A stretch of 64,000 nucleotides of DNA from Apostichopus japonicus (Eukaryota > Echinodermata > Holothuroidea > Aspidochirotida > Stichopodidae). Shown here in pieces: positions 1-10,463 of the stretch. Each line of letters opens with the position of its first letter. The first letter of the stretch is position 1. Position numbers and translations under genes: made by a program. The notes beneath the pieces are model-generated. The model had not been told where the DNA came from and searched no databases. It saw only the letters and a program-made list of their open reading frames with translations. The stretch covers positions 31,288,611 to 31,352,610 of the forward strand of contig NC_092576.1 of the NCBI RefSeq assembly GCF_037975245.1, in the 5' to 3' direction.

Positions 1-840
1 CACATCTGTTGTTAAGCGGGGAAAAAGAAAGTATTTTCTAGAATTTCCAAAAATTACGGAAAAAATAATATCCTACCATAGTTAAGTGTATGGTAAATAG
101 CCTAACCACCTCGGCGGTTACGGATCTCACGTAATTAAAAAGTTCCCTGGCAACGTGCCAAAAATGTTAACAAACAGGTGTTACACAGGGGATGAGCTCA
201 CAGTTGTTTGGGAAGGTACCTGGGAAAATTTGCAGCACATGTACCGTGGTAGTTGGGTATAGGGTTAAACACTGCAGTTGTAAAAATGTACGCATAGTGC
301 ACGCTATTCATTGTTAGGCAGTCTAGAAACAAGGCTTTGCTGAACGTTGTTTGTTTCATAATATCGGAAGTTTTGTAAGTTGCACAGATTGAAAGACAGA
401 TTAAATCTCTTTTCATTTTATAACATTATATAGGTACTCTAACTCGTCATTTTAAAATTTATCAGTTTCGTGACAATTTAAATAAAAAAAGTTGTCAGTA
501 TTTTGTGTTCGCGGGAAATTGAACAAGGTTTTCCAACACTGCTGAACTGTGCAGTTATACATCCTGTTCAAGGTTTTCACGGAGGCCTTTGAGAAATGAA
601 TGGTTAGTACAGTGTATAATGCTGCACTGATGCTCTGTGTAGGCCAAGGTTCACGAAGGTCATTGGTTATATTCGCGCGCCGTAGACATGTTTTTAGAGG
701 TTACGGAGGGTCAGGTTTCCATGGATATTAATCGAAAATCAATCTGAGTTTAACTGACGCTAAAGAAATGGATCGTCTTGGGCAGATTAACAGATCATTG
801 CAAGTATAACGAAGTAGCTCTGCTGTTAAAAAGAAAAGTT
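1..840. other. non-coding stretch, nothing recognised
   Basis: AT-rich sequence with no open frame resembling a known protein, no splice-bordered exon-like block and no terminal inverted repeat that I can pair. I see nothing to annotate here. Confidence 0.5.
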
Positions 841-957
841 CAATATCGGTTTGCTGTTATCGGCAATTAGGCAAAATTTTACCGATACCGATATGCTGCC
901 GATATTGCAAATATCGGCCGATACCGATATTGAAAACGATTATCGTAGCAACACTAG
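841..957. repeat. hAT-like element end with repeated ATCGGTATCGG-type motifs
   Basis: The stretch carries several copies of CCGATACCGATAT and ATCGGCCGATACCGATATTG in both senses and stops at CAACACTAG. Dense, partly palindromic ATCGG repeats next to a CAGTGTTGC-like tip (read from the other strand) are common at ends of non-autonomous hAT elements. No partner end or target duplication was found, so this is a remnant at best. Confidence 0.35.
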
Positions 958-1490
958 ATGGTACAATTTGCTTTTCGGTTTGATTGGCCTGAGCATACAT
1001 TTTCTAATTGAACTCGAATGGAGTTAAATAGGTAACGAATAGGTATGTTTAACTTCAAGTTTGTAACATTTCTATTTGTTTATAAACGGTATAATACTGA
1101 AAATAAGTTCAAAATAAAGTCGGAATGTAGCCAATATGTAAATAAAATTTACACTTTGGTAAAGACTGAAGATGGATGGTTTGTCTGAGGTGCTTTTTGA
1201 GATGGATATTTTGAGTAACTATTCTTAGCCCATTTCAAGCCATTAACAGGTGACATACACGTCGAGGTAGTTAGGCCATTCGCTGAACACAGTGCTGACT
1301 AGGTAGGATGTCATATTTTCGTATTTTGGAAATTTGTAAAAAAAAAAAAAAATCCCGAGAAACTCCAGAGGTAGTTTGATACAAACAAAAGGATACCTAA
1401 GAGCCTTTGTATTACAACGAAAGCAAAAGGAAACAGGAAAATCACAACAATAATTTTTTCTATCACAAATTTTATTGCTGATTTCGTATA
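958..1490. other. non-coding stretch, nothing recognised
   Basis: AT-rich sequence with an A-run near 1339-1352. No coding signal or paired repeat ends seen. Confidence 0.45.
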
Positions 1491-1592
1491 AACGGGATAT
1501 TTTCTCTTTTTGAAATAATCGGAATCGGTACGATTATGAAAAAATAATCGGTATTTACTGTTATGCATAATCGTTTGATCCCTAGAACGGAT
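1491..1592. repeat. second hAT-like end (AATCGGTATT motifs, GATCCCTAG tip)
   Basis: It contains AATCGGAATCGGTACGATTAT and ATAATCGGTATTTACTG-type motifs and ends at GTTTGATCCCTAG, which reads TAGGGATCAAAC on the other strand, a hAT-like tip. It does not match the tip at 957, so the two are probably different elements. Tentative. Confidence 0.3.
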
Positions 1593-1761
1593 TACTAGTT
1601 TAATCCATGTGCGAACGTGATAATCTAATATCGTACGTCGAGTATGAATGAAGGATGGTGTCGGTTGCTTTTTTCCAAGGTTTGTGCTTTTCTTTTGGAA
1701 GGCCCTAATATTGCGTGTTATTTTTTATATTTTTTTTTATAACCGTGCGTGTAAGAGTATG

Positions 1762-1860
1762 TACATACTGTAGCCTAGGCTATGCATATTGAATGTATGG
1801 CATTGACAGTCTCGGAACTAAGTGCTTTGAACCATAGATGAAAGTTGAGGAAAATACCGG
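1762..1860 (-). repeat. diverged fragment of the TA-target CAGTACTG family
   Basis: The block around AAGTGCTTTGAACCATAGAT and the upstream TGCATATTGAATGTATG match, in reverse orientation, the left part of the large elements at 11462 and 50258 (about 11740-11815 and 50530-50605). Several differences and the lack of both ends make it an old piece of the same family. Confidence 0.6.
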
Positions 1861-2014
1861 TTGTAGTTACGATACCGGGATTCATGTTGCAACAAAACGA
1901 CTCATGTGCTACCGTAACATGGTTTAACACATTTGTAGTACACTGGCAATCACTGTAAAAATGGTCCACCAAATCGGGTCAATTGGGTCTTAAATTTTCA
2001 AAAAGCTTCAGCTT

Positions 2015-2088
2015 CTGAGGGGGGAACATCCCCCCTCAGACACCCCCTACACTGCGTTCCGCAGCGAGAAATCCGACTTCGTCGGATT
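2015..2088. repeat. three successive perfect hairpins with 3-nt loops
   Basis: Arms CTGAGGGGGGA/TCCCCCCTCAG with loop ACA lie at 2015-2039. Arms CTGCG/CGCAG with loop TTC lie at 2052-2064. Arms AATCCGAC/GTCGGATT with loop TTC lie at 2070-2088. All three are perfect. The arrangement looks like a structured transposon end or MITE core; no gene is involved. Confidence 0.6.
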
Positions 2089-2112
2089 TATGTTCCAGGG
2101 AAAAAAACATTT

Positions 2113-2886
2113 TTTCTGACCGTGTCGCTTTTGTAATCCATTAGTTGACCCGCATCTTTGTGACCCTGACCTTAGGTTGACCTCTGGTGACCTGTCTTAG
2201 TTTCTTTGACTGTTTGAATTTGTGTGGCCATGTTGAGATCTCAAATCGTCTTCCAATCAAAATTGTTGCGACCTTCGGGTGCAAAGTTATCAGAGCGAGG
2301 TTAAGGTTTTTTTTCATAAAGATGCTCATTTTAGGAGATACAGGGCAAAGAAAAAAGTTTGTCAATATTTTAATATATGATAGAGCCATGTGTGCTCTAT
2401 AGACGAAACTAAATCTCGCTTCGACTGAACACCTGGTTCTTAAGTTATGAGGTGCCAAAGGTTGGATTTGATACCTATTTAGCAATAACATTGTGTATGT
2501 ACATTGGAGTGCATATCAATTTTAGTATGGAGTGCACTTTATCAAGGGGAACATTTTTCATAAAAACCGTCCTGCCATCCAAGGTCATTCAAGGACGCTT
2601 ATGGGCAAAAAACTGCCCACTTATTGTTGCAACAACTTCAAGTGAAGTAGTCTGATATGTCTGATATATTGGGACAAGTTGTGAATTAACTAGTTGCACG
2701 TTCTTTTCTAAAAAACCGTTATGTAATCCAAGGTCATCAAAGGTCAATTATGGCTCAAAATGTGTTTTTTGGGGGCAATAACTTTTGAAAATCCCAATGA
2801 TGGGGTCCAACATGGTTGACATTTTGGGACTAATTGTGAATAGGGTAAGCGATCGTTTCCATAGATAACAGTCATGTGATCCAAGG
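2113..2886. repeat. AGGTCA-rich dispersed repeat, left part of copy 1
   Basis: This shares its text with the copies at 44301-46577 and 59710-61850: GACCCGCATCT, TTGACCTCTGGTGACC, and AGGTCATCAAAGGTCAATTA blocks. It continues at 3564-3994, after a hAT MITE, and its 3' end (AAGCAAGGAACC followed by a GGGTTCTTGTTT tail) reappears at 32236-32270 beyond the gypsy element. Copy 1 therefore predates both insertions. I could not find its 5' hairpin. Confidence 0.7.
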
Positions 2887-3555
2887 TAGGGATGCACCGG
2901 ATCCAAATTTTTGGATCCGGCTGGAACCGGATTTTGCTGGATAGTACATGAAATCCGGCCAGATAAAATCCGGCCGGAACCGGAATTTTTCATTACACAA
3001 AAAAAATCATTAATAAGAAGTAGAAGTATGAAACAAGGAGCAAATCTTAGGTGAGGTATACGCATATTATAAAGAAGGTGAAATTAAGACCCCATTTATG
3101 ACATTAAATATGACTTGAAGTGGTGTAATCTACATTCTTTAATAAAATATCTACAATATAATTGTTGACAAGCTTGATACAGTATGTAAATTTGTTTGCT
3201 GGAATTTTAACTGCAAGATATTAAACTGATGAAGGCTGCAAGAAATGATTTCACTGCAAACTGTATTTGTTGTATTATTACAGTAGTTGTATTATTTTGG
3301 TTGATCTTAAGAAACAGTGGGTCAGATTATTGAGAAAATTAAATTAAACATGTGTTAAACCTAATTTTTCCTTACTTTGAATGGTTTTATTAATTTTTGG
3401 AAATAGTTTACATTGATTTAAGTTAATACCAACACCTTTTTAAGGAATAATTCAGGCCAGATTTTGAAAAAGATCCGGCTGGATTTTGTATTTATCTGGC
3501 CGGAACCGGATAATTGCTCACTATCCGGCCGGACCGGATATCCGGTGCATCCCTA
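2887..3555. mobile_element. hAT non-autonomous element (MITE) with 8-bp target duplication
   Basis: The ends are a perfect inverted TAGGGATGCACCGGAT, flanked by the 8-bp duplication ATCCAAGG at 2879-2886 and 3556-3563. An 8-bp duplication and this tip are hallmarks of hAT elements. The interior repeats GATCCGGCCGGAACCGG-like palindromic blocks near both ends and has no transposase frame. It is 669 bp long and lies inside the AGGTCA-rich repeat. Confidence 0.9.
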
Positions 3556-3563
3556 ATCCAAGG

Positions 3564-3994
3564 TCAACAAAAGTCAATTACGGGTCAAAATCTCAATCTC
3601 CAAACTGATCAAAATTGTCCATAGTTGACCCCCGTGCGACATTCATGCGGAAAGTTATCAGAGGTCAAGGTTGTAATTGGTTTTGAGAGGTGGACCTCTG
3701 TTGACCTCACATGACTTTGGAATAGCGCCTCCAGTGACCCGTATTAGTGTTTTTTAGGTTGAATATTTGAATTTTTGTGGCCATATTTTAATTGTTCATA
3801 GGTTGACTCCTGTGCAACCAAAGTTATTAAGTACAGTTAGGATGATTCTGCAAGTTCTTATAAACAAATCTAACAAACGTCAACAGATTCTCAAAAGGAA
3901 CAATCATAAATTTGTGATATTTGTGGCAATAATATTGTGTGTGTACATTAAACTCGGAAATAACAATTTTAGGATAGTGCTTAGTCCTTATAAG
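3564..3994. repeat. AGGTCA-rich dispersed repeat, copy 1 continued
   Basis: This continues the repeat interrupted by the MITE, with GTTGACCCCCGTGCGAC and GAGGTCAAGGTT blocks also found in the copies at 44.5-46.3 kb and 60-61.2 kb. Its last four bases TAAG are the target duplication of the gypsy element and recur at 32234-32237. Confidence 0.65.
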
Positions 3995-4446
3995 TGTAAC
4001 CCTGGTGTCATGAATGACACAGTGGGTTTGTTGTTTTAACTTGCTAGTAGAAGCAGTTTCTGTCAATAGTGTAGATAGTTTTAATTAAAAAGGGTAAACA
4101 GATACTTCCTGCCTCTGCTGAGTATATTGCAGATTAGTGATGGTTATTTTACTTTCACAAAGCCTTTTTGTATGTATCTTTGCTACTTATCTCTCCTGAG
4201 ATAAACTGAGCCTGCTAGACAATAACGCTTGTGGTTTATACCTGGGACAATAGTATTTAGAGTCACAGTGTATTGGTGGGAAAGGGTTGCAAAATAGCCC
4301 AGTGCTGGGGAAGGGAAGGCACATGGTGACATGAATATTTATAAGGACTAATCCATCATGTAATTACTGATTGGTCATCATATTAGTTGGTCAACAGGAT
4401 CATTGCTAGAAGTAACCAATAGGATGTGGGGAAGCCATGTGGCCTA
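3995..4446 (+). repeat. 5' LTR, first part (U3 start)
   Basis: Matches 30717-31168 of the 3' LTR with one difference noticed (GGGTAAAC against GAGTAAAC). It is cut at the TA inside a CTAG by the TIR element at 4447-7876. The 3' LTR provides the uninterrupted site. Confidence 0.93.
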
Positions 4447-7400
4447 GGGCAGATTTCACAGTTTGATGGTCCAAACCAGCATAGTCAGTTTGAAGTACAC
4501 TGTACTGCTGTGTGCTCTAAATAATTACAAGTCTTTGTCATTAATTTGAACAACTCATGCATTTGAAATAAAAAAGATAATATTTTTTATTTTGTTCAAT
4601 TATTTTCTTTGAAAAATAATTATGAAATTTTTTTTTGTACAAAAATGGACAGACTCAACTCCCACAAATAGGTGTTGCTTAAATAATTGGTATGTACATT
4701 GTGAGAATGAAGAGCAACTGAAATAAATTTTGCTCATTCAATGAAGATAAGAATTATGTATAAAATAAGTGGTGTCTCTTGGTCTTTATTGGTATTTTGT
4801 ACTTTGTGGATGTATCTCAATAAGTGACAATTTCCCAGATTATTTCCGTCCAAAATATGTCAAATAATGTATGCCTTAAGTTATTTCTTGTCAACACGAT
4901 TAAAAAAAATTAAGATTTTGTTGTGTAAACATTGCTCAAGTGTATCTTATATAATAACAATAAAATATCCCCGATCAAACCTAATCTCCCGTAATTGTGT
5001 AGTTTTTCACAAATCACACGTTATGTCCGTCCAAATTTCCGTTACGTGTGACATAATACATCGTCACGGATATAAACATCGTATGGAAATTATTTTGTTC
5101 AGTGCACCCTCCACAATCTGCCTCTGATTTCGCGTTATTGGTAAACACCAGCTGTAACGTTCTCAACCAACACTTTCGTTACTATATGATACGGTGAAGA
5201 AATTCCGTCCCATGTGTTACGTGTGCAAAAGTGTTACGTGCGAAATACTATTTCTTACAAATCTTAAGCTCAAAACAAGAAACAAGGACGAATTAGCTTA
5301 TTTTTATATTTGTTTAGCATCTTTTTTATCGTAGTTGACATACCACACATAATAGCGTCAATGGTTAGATGTAAGGCCATTACATCGTAATCGGCCTAGC
5401 GCACGTTATATTAGGGGACAGATAACGCTAGGATAACGTGCGAGGGGACAGACATTGCGCAATATCGGGCACTGCGAGTAACAAATGTAAACTTACAGTA
5501 AAACTGCTGCATCAAATTAGATCGTTGGATCATGTCAAGTATTCAGATGAAGAATTAACGCTTCTCCGATGTTTAAGTACACATTGTGAGCGATGTTTAT
5601 GACTAAAATACAGTTTTTGCAAATGGCTGCCCTACATACATTTGTACTTCTAGTACCAGTTTTGCGATTTTTTTTGTAGTTGTATTCCTAGGCCTACTCA
5701 GATTGCAAGTTTGGGGTAGTAAATTAGTAGCTGTCACATTGCATTGCAAGGAAACAGAACAGAGAATGTGAGGACTGGGAAATAAGGTAGTGGATGCCGC
5801 GAAGGGGAAGTTGGCAGTGATGAATTCGTGCTCATTCATGAATATTAATGAGGTCACAGGGTCGAATGTCAAAATCTTCAAATTGCAATAACTTGGCAAC
5901 TACAAGTCTGAATTCTTTCAAATTTGGTGTTGTGATATTGGTAGACAATTTATACATGCTGATGCATGTTGTAATTGATACCATGCATATTAATGGGGAG
6001 GCGGGACTGAGTTTTTGGTTTGAATGAATGATAACTCGACAAGGGAATGATTGATCAATAGCATACTTGGTGAGTGGGTGGCCCATAATAAGAAGTTGAA
6101 CCTAATTGAATTTGGTGCTCATTCATGAATATTAATGAGGTCACAGGGTAAAACATCAAAGTGCAATGACTTCTCAAGCACATGTCAGATTTTTTCAAAC
6201 TTGGTATGGTTAGATTGGTATATAGCCCAAACTTTCTGATGTGAATTTCACCTCATGCATATTGATGAGGACGCATGCTTAGCGTAATTTATGTAACGTA
6301 AGTTTGTATGCACCATAACTTGACAAGGGAGCTATTGATTATTACCATACATATTAGTTTGGTGGCCTATAGATGAACACTATTAATTTAATACCTACAT
6401 CAGTAATTTAATGAGGTCAAAGGGTAAAAATCTTTATATATTGCAATAACTTGGCAATCAAAAGGATGAATTTCTCAAACACAAACTTGATATGGTGATA
6501 TTGGTACAGTAGGTAGCCTAGCTACACATGCTGATGTGTGATGCTATTAATGTCATGCACATTTATGAGGGGCATGGCCTGGCAATTAATTCTCTTGATA
6601 ATGTAAGGCTTTCTAATGAATTTACCTGTGAATGGGTATACTAGTATACATATTTAAACCAATGACTCCATAAGTTATTTTTGAAATTCACACATAACTC
6701 TGTGTCCGTCCAATGGTTATGTGTGAAATTAAACAAAGTGTTTTGTATTGTCAAGCTACATGCAATTTAAAGGCAGTTTTTGTGTTTACTTGTTATTTAG
6801 CAATGTTCTTAACATCTTTTAACACAAATCAAATTCTTTTCTCTTCTGAGTATGTTATAAAGTGAACTTTTACCTGATAATTTACCATAAATGTCCGTCC
6901 ATGTCGGATGTTACAAGTTAAAAACCAATTCTACAATTCTATAACATCAATTCAGTTAATTAAATGCAGCAATTAAAGGTGAACTCAATATGCCTGCAAA
7001 CTTTATATTACATTTTCCCTTTTTGCTGGTGAAATCATTGCAATATATGTGGTGACAGTCAGATACCTCTGAGTTGGAGTGTGTGAATTTATCCATACAC
7101 TTGCTGTTCTACCCTTGCAACATATATCTGTAAGTTAAATAGACATAATAGTTAGAAATGGATGAAACAGAATCAAGTAGTTTGCATAACCATTCTGAAT
7201 GTTTTCAAAACAATGCTTCATTCCAATGGTTATGTGTAATATTCACACATACTGTAACTCTGTGTCCGTCCAATGGTTATGTGTGAAATTCACACATAAC
7301 TGTGGTGTCCGTCCAATGGTTATGTGTGAAATTGAAAAAGTTTTTGTATTGTTAAGCTAATTATGCAATTTAAAGACAGTTTTTGTGTTTATTTGTTATA

Positions 7401-7876
7401 AAGCAAATGTCCTTAACACATTGCAACAAAATCAAATTCTTTTCTCTTCTTATTAATTTTTTAAGTGAACTACTAATTGATATTTTACCATAAATGTCCG
7501 TCCAATCACATCAATGTCGATTTTAACAAGCTAAAATTAAATTAAGAATTTTTAAATAATATCTTTTATACTAGTTATAGTCTGCAACATTGGTGCTTTC
7601 CATAACTGAAGAATTATGGGACTAGGCCTTTCCTTGTATCTCCTGGGGAATGAAAAGGGGGAAGGGTGATATTCGAATGGATTGTGACTTCATGTGACTC
7701 TGCAATTTAAAGTAGTAAATTTTCCAAAATTTGCACCATATTTTATCTTCTACATTCCATTTTCACTTCACTGAGATGTCAAAGAATAATAAACATGTGT
7801 ATTACATAACTTGAAACAAACTTAATTTTTTTAATACTGTGGGAGCTTTTGGACCATCTGATTGTGAAATCTGCCC
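4447..7876. mobile_element. non-autonomous TIR element, GGGCAG tips, in the 5' LTR
   Basis: Terminal inverted repeats begin GGGCAGATTTCACA and pair over about 29 bp with a few mismatches (4447-4475 and 7848-7876). The empty site in the 3' LTR shows the duplication is TA, or CTAG if the tip is read as GGCAG; the palindromic target makes this ambiguous. At 3430 bp it has no recognisable transposase. It holds many TGTCCGTCC motifs (5024, 6704, 6892, 7261, 7304 and 7496, with TTCCGTCC variants near 4844 and 5204), several flanked by inverted TTCACACATAAC and GTTATGTGTGAA arms, plus a tandem repeat at 5826-6600. Confidence 0.88.
5826..6600. repeat. tandem repeat, about 285-bp unit, three copies
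   Basis: Units begin near 5826, 6112 and 6395 with TTAATGAGGTCACAGGGT-type text, then TTGCAATAACTTGGCAA and a GTGATATTGGTAGA block. The same units occur at 61290-61740 inside the AGGTCA-rich repeat, so a module is shared between a TIR element and a dispersed repeat. Confidence 0.7.
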
Positions 7877-7878
7877 TA

Positions 7879-8943
7879 GACGTGTTGTCACATAGTTCTG
7901 GTAACATTGTATCTTGTTTAGTTAGAGATTGTTTCTTCACCTGGAGAGAGCAAGACTTCTCTTGCTTGATCTATTGTACTTATAATATTTTTATTAAAGG
8001 AAAAAGTGTTGTATAAATAGGGAGTTTCGAAGATGTTCATCATGTAAAGTTATATTCTTAAATTATGATGAGGATGTCATATTAGTATCTTTGTGGCCAC
8101 TGTTCCTGATCTTGCCGAGATGGTAACCATGGACTTTTCATATTTTACTTAATTGCTGTTCTTGGAGCCCACCTGTACTTTGTATTTATCTAAGGAACCG
8201 GACGCTACCACCGAGCTGTAGATGTCACTCTAAACTATTTTATTAAATTGTCATACCGTTTTGTAAATCGCTGGACTGCAGTATATTACCAAGTCTATTA
8301 TGGAGCACACTGATGTACACCGGAACCTTAATTCGCGAAAATGAACTTTCCGCGTTGAAGAAAGAAAGCGAACAGTTCGCGACAGCACCAGCGTAAAACC
8401 AGATAAGTTTAAGTATTCTTTTATTGTAACCTTTGTCATGGCCATAGACAATAAGTTTAAGTTTTCTAAGTTCGAAATGTTCAGTTTATAGTACAGTTCA
8501 CACTGCAACCCTTTTATTGTTAACATTGTCTATACCACCTGTGCTGCATCTTGATGTACAGTGTTCAGTATCACAGTAACCAGTATGTTATGTAACTGCA
8601 AGTATGCTTATTTAAGAGTTAATATCTAAGGGTGTGGTCAAGTTGACATATTTTGTAATGTAAGATACTTTTTATTGTTTTGTGCCATTGATAGCCTTAT
8701 AACATCCCCATTTCCCACGATTGGAGGATTGAAAATATAAGTAGTTCATGGTACATTTCTTTGTGTTTGTGTCTCTCATTGTAAACCTGTGTAGAACTGA
8801 CTCAGCAGTTGTTTTGAATATCAGCATTGAACCATTCAGACATGGAGACAATTTTATCCTGTCTTGAAGCCTAGGCCCACTTGATTCACATATTGCTGAC
8901 CCATTGTCCTAATTACCTTTACCAATGGAAAGGAGGGGTTACA
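7879..8943 (+). repeat. 5' LTR, second part (rest of U3, R, U5)
   Basis: Matches 31169-32233 with two differences noticed. Together with 3995-4446 it totals 1517 bp, the length of the 3' LTR. It contains the TATAAATA box at 8012-8019 and ends GGTTACA. The open frame on the - strand at 8251-8526 recurs in the 3' LTR simply because the LTR is duplicated. Confidence 0.93.
8012..8019 (+). promoter_or_regulatory. TATA box of the gypsy LTR
   Basis: TATAAATA followed by a GGGAG stretch. The identical site is at 31302-31309 in the 3' LTR. The insertion at 4447-7876 lies upstream and separates it from the first 452 bp of U3. Confidence 0.55.
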
Positions 8944-8945
8944 AC

Positions 8946-8963
8946 TGGCGCCCAACGTGGGGC
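8946..8963 (+). other. primer binding site, tRNA-Lys1,2 type
   Basis: TGGCGCCCAACGTGGGGC begins two bases after the 5' LTR. This is the classic 18-nt site complementary to the 3' end of tRNA-Lys1,2, known from several retrovirus groups. It fixes the LTR boundary and the element's orientation. Confidence 0.93.
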
Positions 8964-9137
8964 TTGACTAGGCCAAAATCATTTATTTGCTGATATTTGT
9001 TTTCTGGTAGTTTTGTTGTTAACATTGCTGAGTCATATTCGTCACAGATTTTCAGTGTTTGATACTTTTCGTTATAGTTATAGTGTATTTGGCTACTTGA
9101 CTTGATTTTGTAGTATTTAATAATCTCTATTGTCATC

Positions 9138-10457
9138 ATGGCTCATCATGGAGTTGTGATTGAAGGGCTGGACTCAGATTTGGAAGAGGCCATACTTAGG
9201 GACTTATTAAGCAAGGCTGGCGATGTGCAAACTTTGAAATTTGGCATTGACCCATTAACTAATAAGAAAACTGGATCAGCCATTTGTGAATTTGTTTATA
9301 GTTCTGAGTCAGAGTTAGCAGTTGCATTGTATAATGACAAGGAGATTGCAGGGAAGGTGGTAAGTGTTAAACTTGCACCTGTCAAACAACCCCTGGTTTC
9401 AAATACCTTACCTGAAACTAGTACTGCTCAGGCTGGTAGTATTAATATAGAAAGTATGATTGATAAGTTAAGACAAGCTGGTTTTCATGTAAGTGATTCT
9501 TCAGAATCAATGAAAAGCTCAGCTGTGGATTATACTGTAAAAGCCCTCCACCCCCAAACTAATTTTCAACCTCCCAGGATTTCCATTTTTAGTGGAGAAT
9601 CAAAGCCTAGGCCTGGTGAAGTTTCCTTTGAAACTTGGAAATATGAGGTCCTTGGGATTAGTAAAGAGGGGTTGTACTCACCGTCACTTCTTACTCCCAT
9701 TGTGAGGAGATCAGTTAGAGGACAGCCTGGGGAGGTGGTCAGATTTTTAGGGCCTGATTCCACAATTGAAGAAATTATCTCGAAATTAGAACAATTGTAT
9801 GAAACTGTGGAAAGTGGTGCGGTCCTGCTTCAACAGGTTTATTTAAGTAGGCAAGAAAGTAACGAAAGTGCCTCTGACTTTGGCCGTCGACTGCAATTGC
9901 TCATTCTAAGAGCTTGTGATAGGGGTGGTATCACTAAAGAAGCTCAGGACAGCACCCTTAGAATGACTTACTGGCAAGGTTTAAATGATGAGCACCTTAA
10001 GAATGTCACTCGACATAAGGTAGAACAAGCTCAGGACTTTGGAGAAGTTATGTGTATAATACGGGGGGCGGAACAAGAAATTATGGAATCTAAGAAATTC
10101 CATGAATCTAGGTTTAAGCAGGCCCCAAAGCGTATTCAATCCCAATCTGTGCAAGAAAATACTGAAAAACAACCCAAGTGCTCAGAACCTAATGATTCGT
10201 CTAATGTCATGAACCGCCTCATGAAACGGTTGGACAAACTAGAACAAAGGGAAGAGGTGCACCCTGCTAAAAGAAACCCAGTTAGGCAAATGGAAGGACA
10301 AGCTAGTCCAAGGGGACAGTTTGTATGCTATCGATGTGGGCAGGAAGGCCATATTGTGAAAGGGTGTAGGAATCCCCCCACTGAAGAATGGCTTCGTAAA
10401 CAAACAAAAAGGGCCTATTTAAACGAGCAGGGCACCCTAAAGGTAGACCAACATTAG
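9138..10457 (+). CDS. gag: Gag polyprotein, PNMA-like, with CCHC zinc knuckle
   Basis: An intact 439-residue frame starting at the first ATG after the PBS. Residues about 5-80 look RRM-like (GVVIEGLD as the RNP2-like strand, TGSAICEFVY as the RNP1-like strand). Residues about 148-310 resemble the capsid region of PNMA proteins: RISIFSGE, SFETWKYEV, RRSVRGQPGEVVRFLG, ESASDFGRRL, LRMTYWQGL. A CCHC knuckle CYRCGQEGHIVKGC follows near residue 394. PNMA genes of vertebrates are known domesticated Ty3/gypsy gags, and the same N-terminal layout in a young retrotransposon fits that origin. Gag should form the particle shell and bind genomic RNA through the knuckle. The frame ends inside the hairpin of the frameshift signal. 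Domain calls come from motif reading only, so the RRM-like call is less certain than capsid and knuckle. Confidence 0.9.
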   Translation: MAHHGVVIEGLDSDLEEAILRDLLSKAGDVQTLKFGIDPLTNKKTGSAICEFVYSSESELAVALYNDKEIAGKVVSVKLAPVKQPLVSNTLPETSTAQAGSINIESMIDKLRQAGFHVSDSSESMKSSAVDYTVKALHPQTNFQPPRISIFSGESKPRPGEVSFETWKYEVLGISKEGLYSPSLLTPIVRRSVRGQPGEVVRFLGPDSTIEEIISKLEQLYETVESGAVLLQQVYLSRQESNESASDFGRRLQLLILRACDRGGITKEAQDSTLRMTYWQGLNDEHLKNVTRHKVEQAQDFGEVMCIIRGAEQEIMESKKFHESRFKQAPKRIQSQSVQENTEKQPKCSEPNDSSNVMNRLMKRLDKLEQREEVHPAKRNPVRQMEGQASPRGQFVCYRCGQEGHIVKGCRNPPTEEWLRKQTKRAYLNEQGTLKVDQH

Positions 10458-10463
10458 GGTGCC
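10418..10463 (+). promoter_or_regulatory. -1 programmed ribosomal frameshift signal (gag to pro-pol)
   Basis: The slippery heptamer TTTAAAC (10418-10424) is in the gag frame as T TTA AAC. After a 6-nt spacer GAGCAG comes a perfect 10-bp stem, GGCACCCTAA (10431-10440) with TTAGGGTGCC (10454-10463) and a 13-nt loop. The gag stop codon lies in the 3' arm. The pro-pol frame is -1 relative to gag and is open from the slip site. All parts of a classical -1 signal are present at standard spacing. Confidence 0.92.

Noticed and set aside
2748-3065. 105-residue - strand frame
   Set aside because: It spans the border of a hAT MITE and the repeat around it, so it is a chance frame.
8251-8526. 91-residue - strand frame repeated at 31541-31816
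   Set aside because: It is inside the LTR and recurs because the LTR is duplicated; no similarity to anything known.
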